A DNA stretch of 64,000 nt from Falsiruegeria litorea R37 (GCF_900172225.1 NZ_FWFO01000001.1:1-64000), one strand, 5' to 3'. Positions 8,768-18,249 are shown, counted from the stretch's first letter. Made by a program: numbers and translations. Notes: generated from the sequence alone by a model not told the origin.

Positions 8768-9640
8768 ATGACTAAGACGCTCTTCTCCTTTGGCCTTGGA
8801 TACACTGCTCGCGCCTTGGTGCGCAGCCTGGATGACGGTTGGCGCTTTATCGGTACCAGTCGTGGTGAGGACCGCGGCAAGGCCCTGCCCGGGGTCGAGA
8901 TGCATCAATGGCCCGGCACACGCCCCAGTTTGGACGGCGTGACCCACCTGCTGATCTCGGCAGGTCCCAATGAGGCAGGTGATCCGGTTTTGGCCGAGTT
9001 TCGCGACGAGATTGCGGCGCGGGCGGATCAGTTCGATTGGGTCGGGTATCTGTCCACAACGGCGGTTTATGGGGATCGGAACGGTGGATGGGTGGATGAA
9101 ACCACCGGGATCGCACCTTCGTCCGTGAGGGGGGATTTGCGGGTTGCAGCGGAACGCGATTGGCAGTCCATTCCTGGCCTGCCGCTGCACATCTTTCGAC
9201 TTGCCGGGATCTATGGCCCAGGACGGGGCCCATTTTCCAAAGTGCGCGCGGGTACGGCGCGGCGCATCGTGAAGCCGGGGCAGGTGTTCTCGCGCATCCA
9301 TGTCGACGATATTGCGCAAGTGTTGCGTGCCTCGATCGCGCAGCCAAGGCCGGGTGCAATCTACAACTTGTGTGATGATGATCCCGCGCCGCCACAGGAC
9401 GTGATCGGGTTGGCGGCAGAGCTGCTGGGGTTGCCCCTGCCCGCCGAAGTGCCCTTTGACGAGGCGGGGATGAGTGCCATGGCGCGCAGTTTCTATGGCG
9501 AGAATAAGCGGGTGCGCAATGACCTGATCAAGTCGGAACTTGGGGTAGAGTTGCTCTACCGCTCATACCGCGAAGGGTTGCGTGCCTTGCTCAAGGTCGA
9601 AACCGAAGCCTTGGAGCGGAAGTCAGACGCCTGGTTCTAA
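8768..9640 (+). CDS. NAD(P)-dependent epimerase/reductase-like SDR protein
   Basis: A 290-residue Rossmann protein of the extended SDR class, resembling the YeeZ-like nucleoside-diphosphate-sugar epimerase group. The dinucleotide site is the atypical SFGLGYTARAL at the N-terminus, and the active-site region YLSTTAVYGD keeps the Tyr but lacks the usual YxxxK. ATG 8768 is preceded by AGGGGG; the frame is open further upstream without a ribosome site. Function unknown. It converges on dxs across a short hairpin. Confidence 0.8.
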   Translation: MTKTLFSFGLGYTARALVRSLDDGWRFIGTSRGEDRGKALPGVEMHQWPGTRPSLDGVTHLLISAGPNEAGDPVLAEFRDEIAARADQFDWVGYLSTTAVYGDRNGGWVDETTGIAPSSVRGDLRVAAERDWQSIPGLPLHIFRLAGIYGPGRGPFSKVRAGTARRIVKPGQVFSRIHVDDIAQVLRASIAQPRPGAIYNLCDDDPAPPQDVIGLAAELLGLPLPAEVPFDEAGMSAMARSFYGENKRVRNDLIKSELGVELLYRSYREGLRALLKVETEALERKSDAWF

Positions 9641-9648
9641 AGCATGTT

Positions 9649-9675
9649 GCTCAAAAGTGGGAACCGGTTTTGAGC
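9649..9675. terminator. Hairpin between convergent genes
   Basis: GCTCAAAA (9649-9656) and TTTTGAGC (9668-9675) form a perfect 8-base stem between the epimerase-like gene and dxs. The surrounding AAAGCATGTTGC...GGTTTT resembles a repeat widespread in alphaproteobacteria. It is probably a bidirectional terminator. Confidence 0.5.
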
Positions 9676-9698
9676 TTCTCGGACGTGCGACTCGCGTG

Positions 9699-11627
9699 CT
9701 AGGCGCGCTTTTCGCCGATTGAGGCAACACCCAACACATCCAGCACCTTGGCCTCGATCTGTTCGGCACTCATGCCGGCAACCTTGTACATCGCTTCAGG
9801 GCTGGCCTGGTCAATGAAGGTATCGGGCAGGACCATCGAGCGGAATTTCAGCCCGCCATCAAACACGCCGTCATCGGCCAACAGCTGCGCCACATGGCTG
9901 CCAAAGCCACCCACAGCGCCCTCTTCTATGGTGATCAGCGCCTCGTGGTCGGCGGCCAGTTGCAGGATCATGCCGCGGTCGAGCGGCTTGGCAAAGCGGG
10001 CGTCGGCGATTGTTGGGGTGATACCCTTGGCCGCCAGAGCTTCGGCTGCTTTTTGTACTTCGGCCAGGCGGGTGCCGAACGACAAGAGTGCCACGCGCGC
10101 TCCTGTCTGAATCATACGGCCCTTGCCGATCTCCAGCACTTCACCTTGCTCGGGCAGGTCGACGCCGACCCCTTCACCGCGCGGATAGCGGAAGGCGATG
10201 GGACCATCGTCATGTGCGACGGCCGTGGCCACCATGTGCACCAGCTCCGCCTCATCCGCGGCGGCCATCACGACCATTCCGGGCAGGTTGGCCATATAGG
10301 CAATGTCGAACGAGCCAGCATGAGTTGCACCGTCAGCCCCAACCAGGCCTGCACGGTCGATGGCAAAGCGCACGGGCAGGCGTTGGATGGCCACATCGTG
10401 CACAACTTGGTCATAACCGCGTTGGAGGAAGGTCGAATACATCGTGCAGAACGGCTTCATCCCGCCCGCAGCCAAAGCCGCCGCAAAGGTCACGCCGTGC
10501 TGTTCTGCAATACCGACGTCGAAACACCGCGAGGGGTAGCGTTCGGCAAACAGGTTCAACCCGGTGCCGTCCGGCATCGCTGCGGTTACGGCCACAACCT
10601 TGTCGTCCTTGGCTGCTTGGTGCACCAACGCATTGCCAAAGACCGAGGTGTAAGAGGGCGCGTTCGATGGCGCTTTTTTCTGTTTGCCGGTCAGGACGTC
10701 GAATTTTGCCGTTGCGTGGCCCTTGTCGCGGGCAGCCTCGGCGGGGGCATAACCTTTGCCCTTTTTGGTCAGCGCGTGGATCAGGATCGGACCGGTTGCG
10801 CGTGCCTTGACGGTGCGCAGAACCGGCAACAGTTGGTCCATGTCGTGCCCGTCAATGGGGCCGAGGTAAGAAAACCCAAGTTCTTCGAACAGGGTGCCGC
10901 CAACGGCCATGCCCTTGAGCATTTCCTTAGCGCGCTTGGCCCCTTCGCGGAAGGGTTCAGGCAGCAGTGAAACCGCACCTTTGGCAGCGGCCTTGAATTC
11001 CTGGAACGGCTCTTCGGCATAAAGACGTGACAGATAGGACGACAGCGCGCCAACGGGCGGGGCGATGCTCATTTCGTTGTCGTTCAGGATCACGATCAGG
11101 CGCTTTTTCAGGTGGCCTGCATTGTTCATCGCCTCAAACGCCATGCCAGCCGACATGGACCCGTCACCGATCACGGCGATCGCGTCACCAAGCCCTTCGG
11201 GTGTAACACCGCCCAGATCGCGGGCCACGGCAAAGCCAAGCGCGGCACTGATCGAGGTCGAGCTATGGGCCGCACCAAACGGGTCATAGGGCGACTCGGA
11301 TCTTTTGGTAAACCCACTCAGGCCGCCCTCTTGCCGCAGAGTGCGGATGCGGTCGCGGCGTTCGGTGAGGATCTTGTGGGGATAGCACTGATGGCCCACG
11401 TCCCAGATCACCTTGTCGCGCGGCGTGTCGAACACCGCATGCAGCGCCACGGTCAGTTCCACCACGCCGAGGCCCGCGCCCAGATGGCCGCCAGTCTCGG
11501 ATACAGCGGACACGGTTTCGGACCGCAGCTCACCTGCCAATTGGGTCAGCTGCGCATCAGAAAACTGCTTGAGGTCCGCAGGGCGGGTCACAAGGTCCAG
11601 AAGCGGGGTATTCGGGCGATCAGACAT
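9699..11627 (-). CDS. dxs: 1-deoxy-D-xylulose-5-phosphate synthase
   Basis: A 642-residue, full-length DXS. This thiamine diphosphate enzyme condenses pyruvate with glyceraldehyde 3-phosphate, the first step of the MEP isoprenoid pathway. The TPP-binding motif [18 protein letters not shown] lies at about residues 150-168, and the transketolase pyrimidine-binding domain with [14 protein letters not shown] (~370) and the C-terminal domain follow. It is last in the minus-strand cluster deacetylase-xseB-ispA-dxs, 15 bases after ispA. The xseB-ispA-dxs order is widespread in proteobacteria. Confidence 0.97.
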   Translation of the reverse strand: MSDRPNTPLLDLVTRPADLKQFSDAQLTQLAGELRSETVSAVSETGGHLGAGLGVVELTVALHAVFDTPRDKVIWDVGHQCYPHKILTERRDRIRTLRQEGGLSGFTKRSESPYDPFGAAHSSTSISAALGFAVARDLGGVTPEGLGDAIAVIGDGSMSAGMAFEAMNNAGHLKKRLIVILNDNEMSIAPPVGALSSYLSRLYAEEPFQEFKAAAKGAVSLLPEPFREGAKRAKEMLKGMAVGGTLFEELGFSYLGPIDGHDMDQLLPVLRTVKARATGPILIHALTKKGKGYAPAEAARDKGHATAKFDVLTGKQKKAPSNAPSYTSVFGNALVHQAAKDDKVVAVTAAMPDGTGLNLFAERYPSRCFDVGIAEQHGVTFAAALAAGGMKPFCTMYSTFLQRGYDQVVHDVAIQRLPVRFAIDRAGLVGADGATHAGSFDIAYMANLPGMVVMAAADEAELVHMVATAVAHDDGPIAFRYPRGEGVGVDLPEQGEVLEIGKGRMIQTGARVALLSFGTRLAEVQKAAEALAAKGITPTIADARFAKPLDRGMILQLAADHEALITIEEGAVGGFGSHVAQLLADDGVFDGGLKFRSMVLPDTFIDQASPEAMYKVAGMSAEQIEAKVLDVLGVASIGEKRA

Positions 11628-11642
11628 GGCGTCCTCTAACGG

Positions 11643-12509
11643 CTAGCTGTCGCGGGCAATAACGAAGCGGGCGGCTTCCTTCAAGGTGTCGGCCCGCGGC
11701 CCGTATGTCTCAAGCGCGGCGCAACCCTGTTCGATCAGTTCCGCAGCGCGTCGTTTTGCGGCGTCCAGTCCCAGCAAGGACACGAATGTCGCCTTTCCCG
11801 CATCCGCATCTTTCTGCAGCCGTTTCCCGGCCTTCTGGGCGTCACCTTCAACATCCAAGATGTCGTCTGCGATCTGGAAAGCAAGACCCAAGGCTTGGGC
11901 ATATTGGCGCAAGGGGGTAGTGTCGGCCTGCGCCAGCCGTGCCCCTGCACAGGCGGACCACTCGATCAGGGCACCTGTTTTGCCTGCTTGCAAGCGAGTG
12001 ATTTCGTCCAGGTTCAGCGGTTCGGCTGCGGATTCAGCGGCAATGTCCAGCGCCTGACCCAAAACCATGCCTTGCGCACCGCTTGCCTGGGCCAGCGTCA
12101 GGGCAAGCTCGGCGCGCACCTCTGCCGAACCCGCTTCGGGTCGGGTGCACAGTTCAAACGCCAATGTTTGCAGGGCATCGCCAGCCAGAACGGCTGTTCC
12201 TTCATCCCATTTCACGTGGATGGTGGGCTTGCCGCGCCGCAGGTCGTCGTCGTCCATGCAAGGCAAATCGTCGTGCACCAGCGAATAGGCGTGCAGCGCT
12301 TCGATTCCAGCCGCAGGCCAGATCGCCTGATCCTCGGCCACGTCATGCAGGCGCGCGCTTTCCAGCACCAGAAAACCACGCAACCGTTTGCCGCCTTGGG
12401 TGGTGTAGGCCATCGCCTGCGTCACATCGAGGTCATCGAGACCGCCCAGAACCAGATCAAACTGGCTCTGAATGCGCGCGGCATCCCGCGCCAACTGTTC
12501 GCGAAACAT
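11643..12509 (-). CDS. ispA: Polyprenyl synthetase (farnesyl diphosphate synthase)
   Basis: A 288-residue all-alpha prenyltransferase making farnesyl diphosphate (or a slightly longer product) from IPP and DMAPP. The first aspartate-rich motif is in LVHDDLPCMDDDDLRRGK (~77-94), and the second in FQIADDILDVEGD (~211). Length and motifs fit IspA. It directly abuts xseB (1-base spacing) and precedes dxs, so the pathway's first enzyme and a downstream prenyltransferase are co-expressed. Confidence 0.95.
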   Translation of the reverse strand: MFREQLARDAARIQSQFDLVLGGLDDLDVTQAMAYTTQGGKRLRGFLVLESARLHDVAEDQAIWPAAGIEALHAYSLVHDDLPCMDDDDLRRGKPTIHVKWDEGTAVLAGDALQTLAFELCTRPEAGSAEVRAELALTLAQASGAQGMVLGQALDIAAESAAEPLNLDEITRLQAGKTGALIEWSACAGARLAQADTTPLRQYAQALGLAFQIADDILDVEGDAQKAGKRLQKDADAGKATFVSLLGLDAAKRRAAELIEQGCAALETYGPRADTLKEAARFVIARDS

Positions 12510-12752
12510 TTACAGACCTTCGACAGGTTTCGTCCCGGTCGGCTGACCGCTGGCGTCCAGAGTGATCGCGGCGACTTTTTCTTCGGCCCGCTTCAGCTCA
12601 TCCTCGCATCGCTTTTTCAGCGCCGCGCCCCGTTCATAGAGCGAGATCGACTCGTCCAGGGCGACATCGCCGCGTTCCAGCTTGCCGACGACGGCCTCAA
12701 GCTCTTTCATCGCCTGTTCGAATGTCATCTGGTCGACGGGGGTGTCACTCAT
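12510..12752 (-). CDS. xseB: Exodeoxyribonuclease VII small subunit
   Basis: An 80-residue protein with the XseB core FEQAMKELEAVVGKLERGDVALDESISLYERG at 10-41, quoted only as a family signature by its key elements: FE..M.ELE..V..LE.G...L..S...YE.G. It forms the small subunit of exonuclease VII, with XseA encoded elsewhere. It overlaps the upstream deacetylase gene by 4 bases. Confidence 0.95.
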   Translation of the reverse strand: MSDTPVDQMTFEQAMKELEAVVGKLERGDVALDESISLYERGAALKKRCEDELKRAEEKVAAITLDASGQPTGTKPVEGL

Positions 12753-13675
12753 GTCGCTGCCTTCATCAATTCTTCAACATGCGCCTTGGTTGCGGCACTC
12801 AGCGCGTTCAGATCATACCCGCCTTCAAGAGTCGAGACGATACGGCCCTCACATAACTCACCTGCAAGTGAGCACAACTGTTCCGTGACCCAAGCGAAAT
12901 CGCCTGTGGTCCAGTTCAAGTTGGCCAGCGGATCGTCCTGATGGGCGTCAAAGCCCGCCGAGATGATGATCAGTTCCGGTTTGAAAGCGCGTAAACGCGG
13001 AAAGGCTTGCCCCTCGTACGCGGCGCGCATCTCGGCGCTGCCGGAACCCGGCGCAAGCGGGATGTTCAGGATCTGACCGTGCACGCCATCTTCGTCAGGG
13101 CGACCGGAACCGGGCCAGAGTGGCATTTGCTGGCTGGTGATAACCAGCGCGCGCGCCTCGTCCCACAGCAGGTCCTGCGTGCCGTTCCCATGGTGCACGT
13201 CGAAATCAACGACGGCTACGCGGCTCAGCCCGTGGTGATCCAGCGCGTGTTTCGCGGCCAAAGCGGCATTGCCGAACAGACAGAACCCCATGGCAGTGCT
13301 GGTCTCGGCATGGTGCCCCGGTGGGCGGATCGCACAGAACGCATTCGGCGCCTCGCCGCCCATCACCATGTCGACCGCGCGCACAACAGCGCCAGCTGCG
13401 CGAAAGGCCGCATCGACCGATCCGGGGGATATGAAGGTGTCACCGTCGATCTGCCTGAACCCATCCGTAGGGCGGGTCGCGCGAATGTCGTGCACATAGT
13501 CGGCGGGGTGGATGCGCAAGATGTCATCTTCGGCCGCCATAGGGGCCGTCACCCGGTTCAGGTCCAAGGGTTCCAGCGCGTGCAGGATATGCTGCAGCCG
13601 GGCGACCCGTTCGGGGTGTCCTTCGGGGGTGACATGGCCAAGGCAATCGGCGTGTGTGATCAAAGCGGTTTTCAT
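12749..13675 (-). CDS. Histone deacetylase-family (acetoin-utilisation-like) protein
   Basis: A 308-residue zinc deacetylase of the class II HDAC/AcuC/AphA group. GHHAE (~120), the zinc-ligand segment DFDVHHGNGTQ (~155-165) and SAGFDAHQDDPL (~240) are intact, so the enzyme should be active. Bacterial members remove acetyl groups from polyamines or proteins; the substrate here is unknown. I chose ATG 13675 over a GTG 9 bases upstream. It is first in the xseB-ispA-dxs cluster. Confidence 0.9.
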   Translation of the reverse strand: MKTALITHADCLGHVTPEGHPERVARLQHILHALEPLDLNRVTAPMAAEDDILRIHPADYVHDIRATRPTDGFRQIDGDTFISPGSVDAAFRAAGAVVRAVDMVMGGEAPNAFCAIRPPGHHAETSTAMGFCLFGNAALAAKHALDHHGLSRVAVVDFDVHHGNGTQDLLWDEARALVITSQQMPLWPGSGRPDEDGVHGQILNIPLAPGSGSAEMRAAYEGQAFPRLRAFKPELIIISAGFDAHQDDPLANLNWTTGDFAWVTEQLCSLAGELCEGRIVSTLEGGYDLNALSAATKAHVEELMKAAT

Positions 13676-13717
13676 GGCGGCCACGCTATCAATAACAGAG
13701 GTGGGCTGGCAAATGGC

Positions 13718-14419
13718 TCAATCGGTTGCCAGCATGTAACCCGCGCCGCGCACTGTTTGCAGATAGCGGGGTTGTTTGGGGTTCGGCTCGATCTTGCGGC
13801 GCAAACGCGTGATTTGAACATCCACGGCGCGTTCCTGTGCCTGTCCGCGATCGCGACCCAGATCCTCGACCAGCTTTGTGCGGCTGACCGGCTCGCCGGG
13901 TTGTGCCGAAAAGATCTTCATCAACTGGCTCTCGGTAGCTGTTAGGCGAACCAATTCTTCGCCCTGCCACATCTCGCCGCGTTCGATGTCATAGCGGATC
14001 GGACCCAGGTGCAGCACTTTGGGCGCAGTGTCCTGTGCCGTGGTTTCCGGCATACGTCGCAGGATCGCGTTGATCCTGAGGAGCAGCTCCTTGGGCTCGA
14101 ACGGCTTGGCCAGATAGTCGTCGGCTCCAGCCTCAAGCCCCGCAATCCGATGTTCTGTTTCACCGCGCGCGGTCAACAGCATGATGGGCGTGCTGTGGGT
14201 TTGACGCAGGGATTTGGTCAGACTCACCCCGTCCTCGCCCGGCATCATCACATCCAGCACGATCAGATCGAAATCCAGACCCGACAGCACCCGCCGCGCA
14301 TGCGCCGCATCGCGGGCTGCGGTCACAAGGAACCCGTTGCGCATCAGGAACTTCTTGAGCAGATCGCGGATCCGCTCGTCGTCGTCCACGATCAAAAGGT
14401 GAGCATCAAGTTCACTCAT
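13718..14419 (-). CDS. petR: OmpR-type response regulator PetR
   Basis: A 233-residue two-domain regulator: a receiver (acidic pocket DDD 12-14; phospho-acceptor Asp in LIVLDVMMP at ~56; Lys in AKPFEPKE ~106) and a winged-helix DNA-binding domain ending VRGAGYMLA. It overlaps the upstream MarR-type gene by 4 bases. That pair, petP-petR, is known from Rhodobacter capsulatus, where it lies next to petABC; here petABC is 16 kb away. The partner kinase is not in the window. Confidence 0.85.
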   Translation of the reverse strand: MSELDAHLLIVDDDERIRDLLKKFLMRNGFLVTAARDAAHARRVLSGLDFDLIVLDVMMPGEDGVSLTKSLRQTHSTPIMLLTARGETEHRIAGLEAGADDYLAKPFEPKELLLRINAILRRMPETTAQDTAPKVLHLGPIRYDIERGEMWQGEELVRLTATESQLMKIFSAQPGEPVSRTKLVEDLGRDRGQAQERAVDVQITRLRRKIEPNPKQPRYLQTVRGAGYMLATD

Positions 14420-14940
14420 GAGGTACCATCCCGCAACTTTGAATACGCCCGGCGCATATCTGCATCCATCATCGCCTCGAGCACCAGTTTGAACCCAGCC
14501 ACGGCCTCGGGTCCTGCATCCTTATACGCGGCGCGCATGCGCTTGCGCTGTGCGTCTGACAGCGTTGCCTCCAACGCGCGGCCATCTTCGGTCAGATACA
14601 GGTGACGTTCGCGTTTGTCGATCTTGCCCACCCGGCTTTCCACCAGACCATCTGAGATCAATGTGCGCAGAACCCGGTTAAGAGACTGTTTCGTGACACC
14701 CAGTATGGCCAGCAGATTGTTCACTGTTGTGCCGGGCGCACGGTTGATAAAGTGGATCGCGCGGTGATGCGCGCGGCCATAGGCCATTTCGGCCAGAATG
14801 CGGTCGGGATCGGCGGTAAACCCGCGATAGGCAAAAAACATCGCCTCGATCCCTTGTCTGAGCTGTTCATCGGTCAGAAACAGCAGGCTTTCGCTGCCAT
14901 AGACCGGGGTCGAGCGTCCGTCGGACATTCTGAGCCTCAT
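14416..14940 (-). CDS. petP: MarR-family regulator PetP
   Basis: A 174-residue winged-helix protein with a MarR core (HxRAIHFINRAPGTTVNNLLAILGVTKQSL..., ~55-85, followed by the wing around VGKIDKRERHLYLTEDG). It matches the PetP partner of PetR in Rhodobacter. The gene is divergent from ilvE; an inverted repeat GTTCACT (14951-14957) / AGTGAAC (14985-14991) in the shared gap could be its operator. Confidence 0.85.
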   Translation of the reverse strand: MRLRMSDGRSTPVYGSESLLFLTDEQLRQGIEAMFFAYRGFTADPDRILAEMAYGRAHHRAIHFINRAPGTTVNNLLAILGVTKQSLNRVLRTLISDGLVESRVGKIDKRERHLYLTEDGRALEATLSDAQRKRMRAAYKDAGPEAVAGFKLVLEAMMDADMRRAYSKLRDGTS

Positions 14941-14950
14941 TCTTGCTTTG

Positions 14951-15000
14951 GTTCACTTTAAGTCAGTCTTATTGACATTCCAATAGTGAACAGCTATCGA
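14951..15000 (+). promoter_or_regulatory. ilvE promoter with possible MarR operator
   Basis: TTGACA (14972-14977), a 17-base spacer and TATCGA (14995-15000) form a good sigma-70 promoter reading towards ilvE. The inverted repeat GTTCACT (14951-14957) / AGTGAAC (14985-14991) brackets the -35 box, which suits repression by the divergent PetP-type protein. The promoter is seen; regulator binding is inferred. Confidence 0.55.
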
Positions 15001-15085
15001 GTCGCAGTTTTGGCGCAATAATGTGACCGTTTCGGTCGTAAGTTGCGCAACAAGTGCAAAAACGGCTCGCTCAGGAGGATGCAGC

Positions 15086-15952
15086 ATGTCGGGTTATGAT
15101 GATCGCGATGGGGTGATCTGGATGGATGGGGAACTGGTGGATTGGCGCGAGGCCAAGGTCCATGTTCTGACCCACGCAATGCACTATGCCAGCTCGGTTT
15201 TTGAAGGCGAGCGTGCATACAACGGCAAGATTTTCAAAAGCCGTGAACATTCCGAGCGCCTGATCGCCTCGGCCGAGGCGCTGGACATGCCGATGCCTTA
15301 TTCGGTCGATCAGATCGAAGCCGCCAAGGAAGAGACCCTGAAGGCCTCTGGCCTGACCGACGCTTATGTCCGGGCCGTTGTCTGGCGCGGGTCAGGCGAA
15401 GACATGGGTGTCGCGTCGGCCAAGAACCCGGTCCGCATGGCAATCGCCGTCTGGGGTTGGGGTGCCTATTACGGCGACGCCAAGATGCAGGGCGCCAAGC
15501 TGGACATCGCCGAGTGGAAACGCCCCTCGCCCGAGACCATCCCGGTTCACGCCAAGGCGGCGGGCCTTTACATGATCTGCACCATCTCCAAGCACAAGGC
15601 CGAGGCCAAGGGTTGTTCTGATGCGCTGTTCATGGACTGGCGCGGCTATGTGGCCGAAGCCACCGGTGCCAACGTCTTCTTCGTGAAAGATGGCGAGGTT
15701 CATACCCCGCTGGCCGACTGCTTCCTCAATGGCATCACCCGGCAAACCGTGATCGGGATGCTCAAGGACAAGGGCATCACCGTCCACGAACGTCGCATCA
15801 AGCCCGAAGAGATGGCAGATTTTGAACAGTGCTGGCTGACTGGCACTGCCGCCGAAGTCACCCCAGTGGGCCAGATTGGCGACTACACGTTTGAGGTCGG
15901 CGCGCTGACCCGCGAGATCGCGGAAGACTACGAGAAGCTGGTTCGCGCCTAA
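15086..15952 (+). CDS. ilvE: Branched-chain amino acid aminotransferase
   Basis: A 288-residue fold-type IV PLP enzyme making Leu, Ile and Val by transamination. HAMHYASSVFEGERAY (~28-43) is the family signature. The PLP Lys falls near residues 145-160, and the later GTAAEVTPV (~250) binds the cofactor phosphate. The start ATG 15086 has AGGAGG eight bases upstream; the frame is open to 15023 but without a better start. It is monocistronic, ending in a clear terminator. Confidence 0.95.
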   Translation: MSGYDDRDGVIWMDGELVDWREAKVHVLTHAMHYASSVFEGERAYNGKIFKSREHSERLIASAEALDMPMPYSVDQIEAAKEETLKASGLTDAYVRAVVWRGSGEDMGVASAKNPVRMAIAVWGWGAYYGDAKMQGAKLDIAEWKRPSPETIPVHAKAAGLYMICTISKHKAEAKGCSDALFMDWRGYVAEATGANVFFVKDGEVHTPLADCFLNGITRQTVIGMLKDKGITVHERRIKPEEMADFEQCWLTGTAAEVTPVGQIGDYTFEVGALTREIAEDYEKLVRA

Positions 15953-15973
15953 ATCTGGTAAAGCAATCCGATT

Positions 15974-16001
15974 AAGCCCTCGCATTTGCGGGGGCTTTTT
16001 T
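15974..16001 (+). terminator. Rho-independent terminator of ilvE
   Basis: AAGCCCTCGC (15974-15983), loop ATTT, GCGGGGGCTT (15988-15997) and a run of T: a 10-base stem (one G-T) followed by TTTTT. This is a textbook terminator 21 bases after the ilvE stop. Confidence 0.9.
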
Positions 16002-16135
16002 CGTCGGCGTACTGATCAATACGGAGATCACCCGTACTTCTGGACGATCTGCAATAACTTGGGGACGATCTGGTTTCACGCGTTCGAGCGTTCTTTCCTA
16101 GCTTGAGGTCACACCAAGTTTGGAAAGGAATTCGA

Positions 16136-16501
16136 ATGTCTCTTCGTTTTGTCACCCGCTCGAATCACGCCTACCTGGACTACCCGGTTGCGCTGGCGCT
16201 GATGGGTTTGCCGTTTTTACTGGGGTTGGGGCAGTCCAATCCGCTGGCTTTGTGGTTGTCGGTTGTCACCGGACTGGCCGCTTTGGTCCTGACGGTTTTG
16301 ACGGATCATCATTTAGGTGTCTGGCGGTTGCTGCCTTACAAATTTCACCTGGCCGTAGACCTGCTTGTCGGTTTGACATTTCTGTTTGCACCCGGCCTGT
16401 TCGGCTTCACCGGGCTGGATGCCCTGTTCTATTGGGTGAATGGCGCGGCGGTGGTGGCCGTTATCTCGCTGAGCGCGCCCGAGCAGGGCGTTACCGCCTG
16501 A
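16136..16501 (+). CDS. SPW-repeat-like small membrane protein
   Basis: A 121-residue protein with four hydrophobic helices (about 18-36, 42-60, 75-92, 98-115). The DYPVALALMGLPFLLG start and the two-fold repeated helix pair resemble SPW-repeat proteins. Function unknown. ATG 16136 follows GGAAAGGAA. It stands alone, with a perfect inverted repeat and a terminator downstream. Confidence 0.7.
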   Translation: MSLRFVTRSNHAYLDYPVALALMGLPFLLGLGQSNPLALWLSVVTGLAALVLTVLTDHHLGVWRLLPYKFHLAVDLLVGLTFLFAPGLFGFTGLDALFYWVNGAAVVAVISLSAPEQGVTA

Positions 16502-16520
16502 GGTGACCCCGATGGATGTC

Positions 16521-16541
16521 ACAGTATCATCGTGATACTGT
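16521..16541. repeat. Perfect 9-bp inverted repeat
   Basis: ACAGTATCA-TCG-TGATACTGT is a perfect palindrome with a 3-base centre, 19 bases after the SPW-like gene and 92 bases before the PhoD-type gene. With no T-run it looks more like a regulator site than a terminator. Confidence 0.6.
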
Positions 16542-16552
16542 TAGGAAACTGA

Positions 16553-16582
16553 GCCGCGCCTTTTACAATGGCGCGGCCTTTA
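16553..16582 (+). terminator. Probable terminator
   Basis: GCCGCGCC (16553-16560) and GGCGCGGC (16570-16577) form a perfect 8-base GC stem around a 9-base loop, followed by CTTTAT. It probably ends transcription of the SPW-like gene before the phosphatase gene. Confidence 0.6.
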
Positions 16583-16633
16583 TCAGCTCACCAATCCCGC
16601 GATCGCAGTATGATCGCAAGACAGGAGAGCATT

Positions 16634-18202
16634 ATGACCAAGATCCTTCGGCCTCATCGCCGCGCCTTTCTGGCAGGCAGCACAGCCTTTGCCGCCTCGC
16701 TGGCCATGCCTGCGATCAGCCGGGCAGCCTCGCGCCCAGTTTTCACGCACGGTGTTCAATCCGGCGATGTCGACACATCCTCGGGCATGATCTGGACGCG
16801 CACGGACCGTCCGTCGCGCGTGATGATGGAAGTTTCGACTACCGAGAGTTTTGCAAACGCTCGTAAACTGGCCCCGATGGATGCCATCCCCACCAGCGAC
16901 TTGGCCGTCAAGCGGCTGGTGGATGGCCTGCCGTCTGATCAGGATATCTTTTACCGCTTTGTCGCGGCTGATCTGAACGACATCAATGTCACGTCCGAGC
17001 CCATCGTGGGTCAGTTCCGTACCGCGCCCACCTCGCGTCGCAACGTTCGCTTTGCGTGGTCCGGCGACACCGCTGGTCAGGGCTGGGGCATCGATGATGA
17101 CGGCATGCGCACCTATGCCACGATGGCGCAGCACAAGCCCGATTTCTTTATCCACTCGGGCGATACGGTCTATGCCGATGGTCCGATGCAGGACGAGGTC
17201 GAAAAAGACGGGCAGTTGATCTGGAAGAACACCACCCTGATCGACGAGAAACGCAAGGTGGCCGAAACGCTGGATGAGTTTCGCGCCCAGTGGAAATACA
17301 ACCTGATGGACGAGCATGTGCGGGCGATGAACGCCGTCTGCCCGACTTTCTTCCAGTGGGACGACCATGAGGTGGTCAACAACTGGTCGGACGCCAAAGA
17401 CCTGATATCGGACGACCGGTATACCGAGAAATCCGTTCACGTGCTGCAATCGCGCGCGGGCCGTGCGTTCCACGAGATGACCCCGCTGCGGATCACCCCT
17501 GCGGAGCCGGGTCGCGTCTATCGCAAGATCTCATATGGTCCGATGCTGGACGTTTTCTTCCTGGATCTGCGCAGCTACCGCGGGCCAAATGGTTCCTCGA
17601 TGGAGGATGAGATCACCGATCAGTCCCGCGTCCTGGGGGCTGAGCAGCTGGCCTGGCTGAAGCGGGAGTTGGCAGCGTCGCAGGCGACTTGGAAAGTGAT
17701 TGCATCCGACATGCCCATCGGCCTGATCGTCTGGGACAACTGGCGTGAACAGGCGGGTGCCGAGGCAATTGCGAACGGGGACGGTGGCCCGGCCAAGGGG
17801 CGTGAGCTGGAAATCGCGGATCTGCTGCGGTTCATCAAGACCGGTGGAATCACAAACACCGTCTGGTTCACGGCGGATGTGCATTACACCGCAGCGCACT
17901 ATTACGACCCTAACAAGGCGCAATTCCAGGATTTCGAACCGTTCTGGGAGTTCGTCTCGGGCCCGCTGCACGCCGGTACGTTCGGCCCCAACAAGCTGGA
18001 CGGCACCTTCGGTCCCGAGGTCAAATTCGTCAAGGCACCTGCCGAAGGTCAGGGTGTGAACCTTCCGCCCAGTGAGGGATTGCAGTTCTTTGGTCTGGTC
18101 GACATCGACGGTGCAACCGAGCAGATGACCGTGCGCCTGATGGACCGCGCCGACACTGAGCTGTGGTCGGTGACATTGGACCCGAAAACCGGCGCGATCT
18201 GA
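16634..18202 (+). CDS. PhoD-type alkaline phosphatase, Tat-exported
   Basis: A 522-residue metallophosphatase. The twin-arginine signal HRRAFLAGSTAFAASLAMPA (~7-26) sends it folded to the periplasm. PhoD features are the GVQSGDV start of the mature domain, SGDT (~175-178), DDHEV (~240-244) and the late FTADVHYTAAHYY. PhoD enzymes are Ca/Fe phosphodiesterase/phosphomonoesterases that release phosphate from organic esters. ATG 16634 has ACAGGAGA upstream. It is monocistronic. No clear Pho box was recognised by eye. Confidence 0.9.
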   Translation: MTKILRPHRRAFLAGSTAFAASLAMPAISRAASRPVFTHGVQSGDVDTSSGMIWTRTDRPSRVMMEVSTTESFANARKLAPMDAIPTSDLAVKRLVDGLPSDQDIFYRFVAADLNDINVTSEPIVGQFRTAPTSRRNVRFAWSGDTAGQGWGIDDDGMRTYATMAQHKPDFFIHSGDTVYADGPMQDEVEKDGQLIWKNTTLIDEKRKVAETLDEFRAQWKYNLMDEHVRAMNAVCPTFFQWDDHEVVNNWSDAKDLISDDRYTEKSVHVLQSRAGRAFHEMTPLRITPAEPGRVYRKISYGPMLDVFFLDLRSYRGPNGSSMEDEITDQSRVLGAEQLAWLKRELAASQATWKVIASDMPIGLIVWDNWREQAGAEAIANGDGGPAKGRELEIADLLRFIKTGGITNTVWFTADVHYTAAHYYDPNKAQFQDFEPFWEFVSGPLHAGTFGPNKLDGTFGPEVKFVKAPAEGQGVNLPPSEGLQFFGLVDIDGATEQMTVRLMDRADTELWSVTLDPKTGAI

Positions 18203-18214
18203 TCGTCGCGGATC

Positions 18215-18241
18215 GGGTGCCCCAGTGCAACTGGGGCGCCC
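18215..18241. terminator. Hairpin between convergent genes
   Basis: GGGTGCCCCAG (18215-18225), loop TGCAA, CTGGGGCGCCC (18231-18241): an 11-base stem with one G-T. It sits in the 47-base gap between the converging phosphatase and secreted-protein genes. It has no T-run, so strength is uncertain. Confidence 0.55.
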
Positions 18242-18249
18242 ACTTCAAG

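Noticed and set aside
9894-10970. Long plus-strand frame opposite dxs
   Set aside because: A shadow of the GC-rich dxs gene; no recognisable product, while dxs is full length.
11895-12941. 348-codon plus-strand frame opposite ispA-xseB-deacetylase
   Set aside because: It spans three real genes on the other strand and has no family features.
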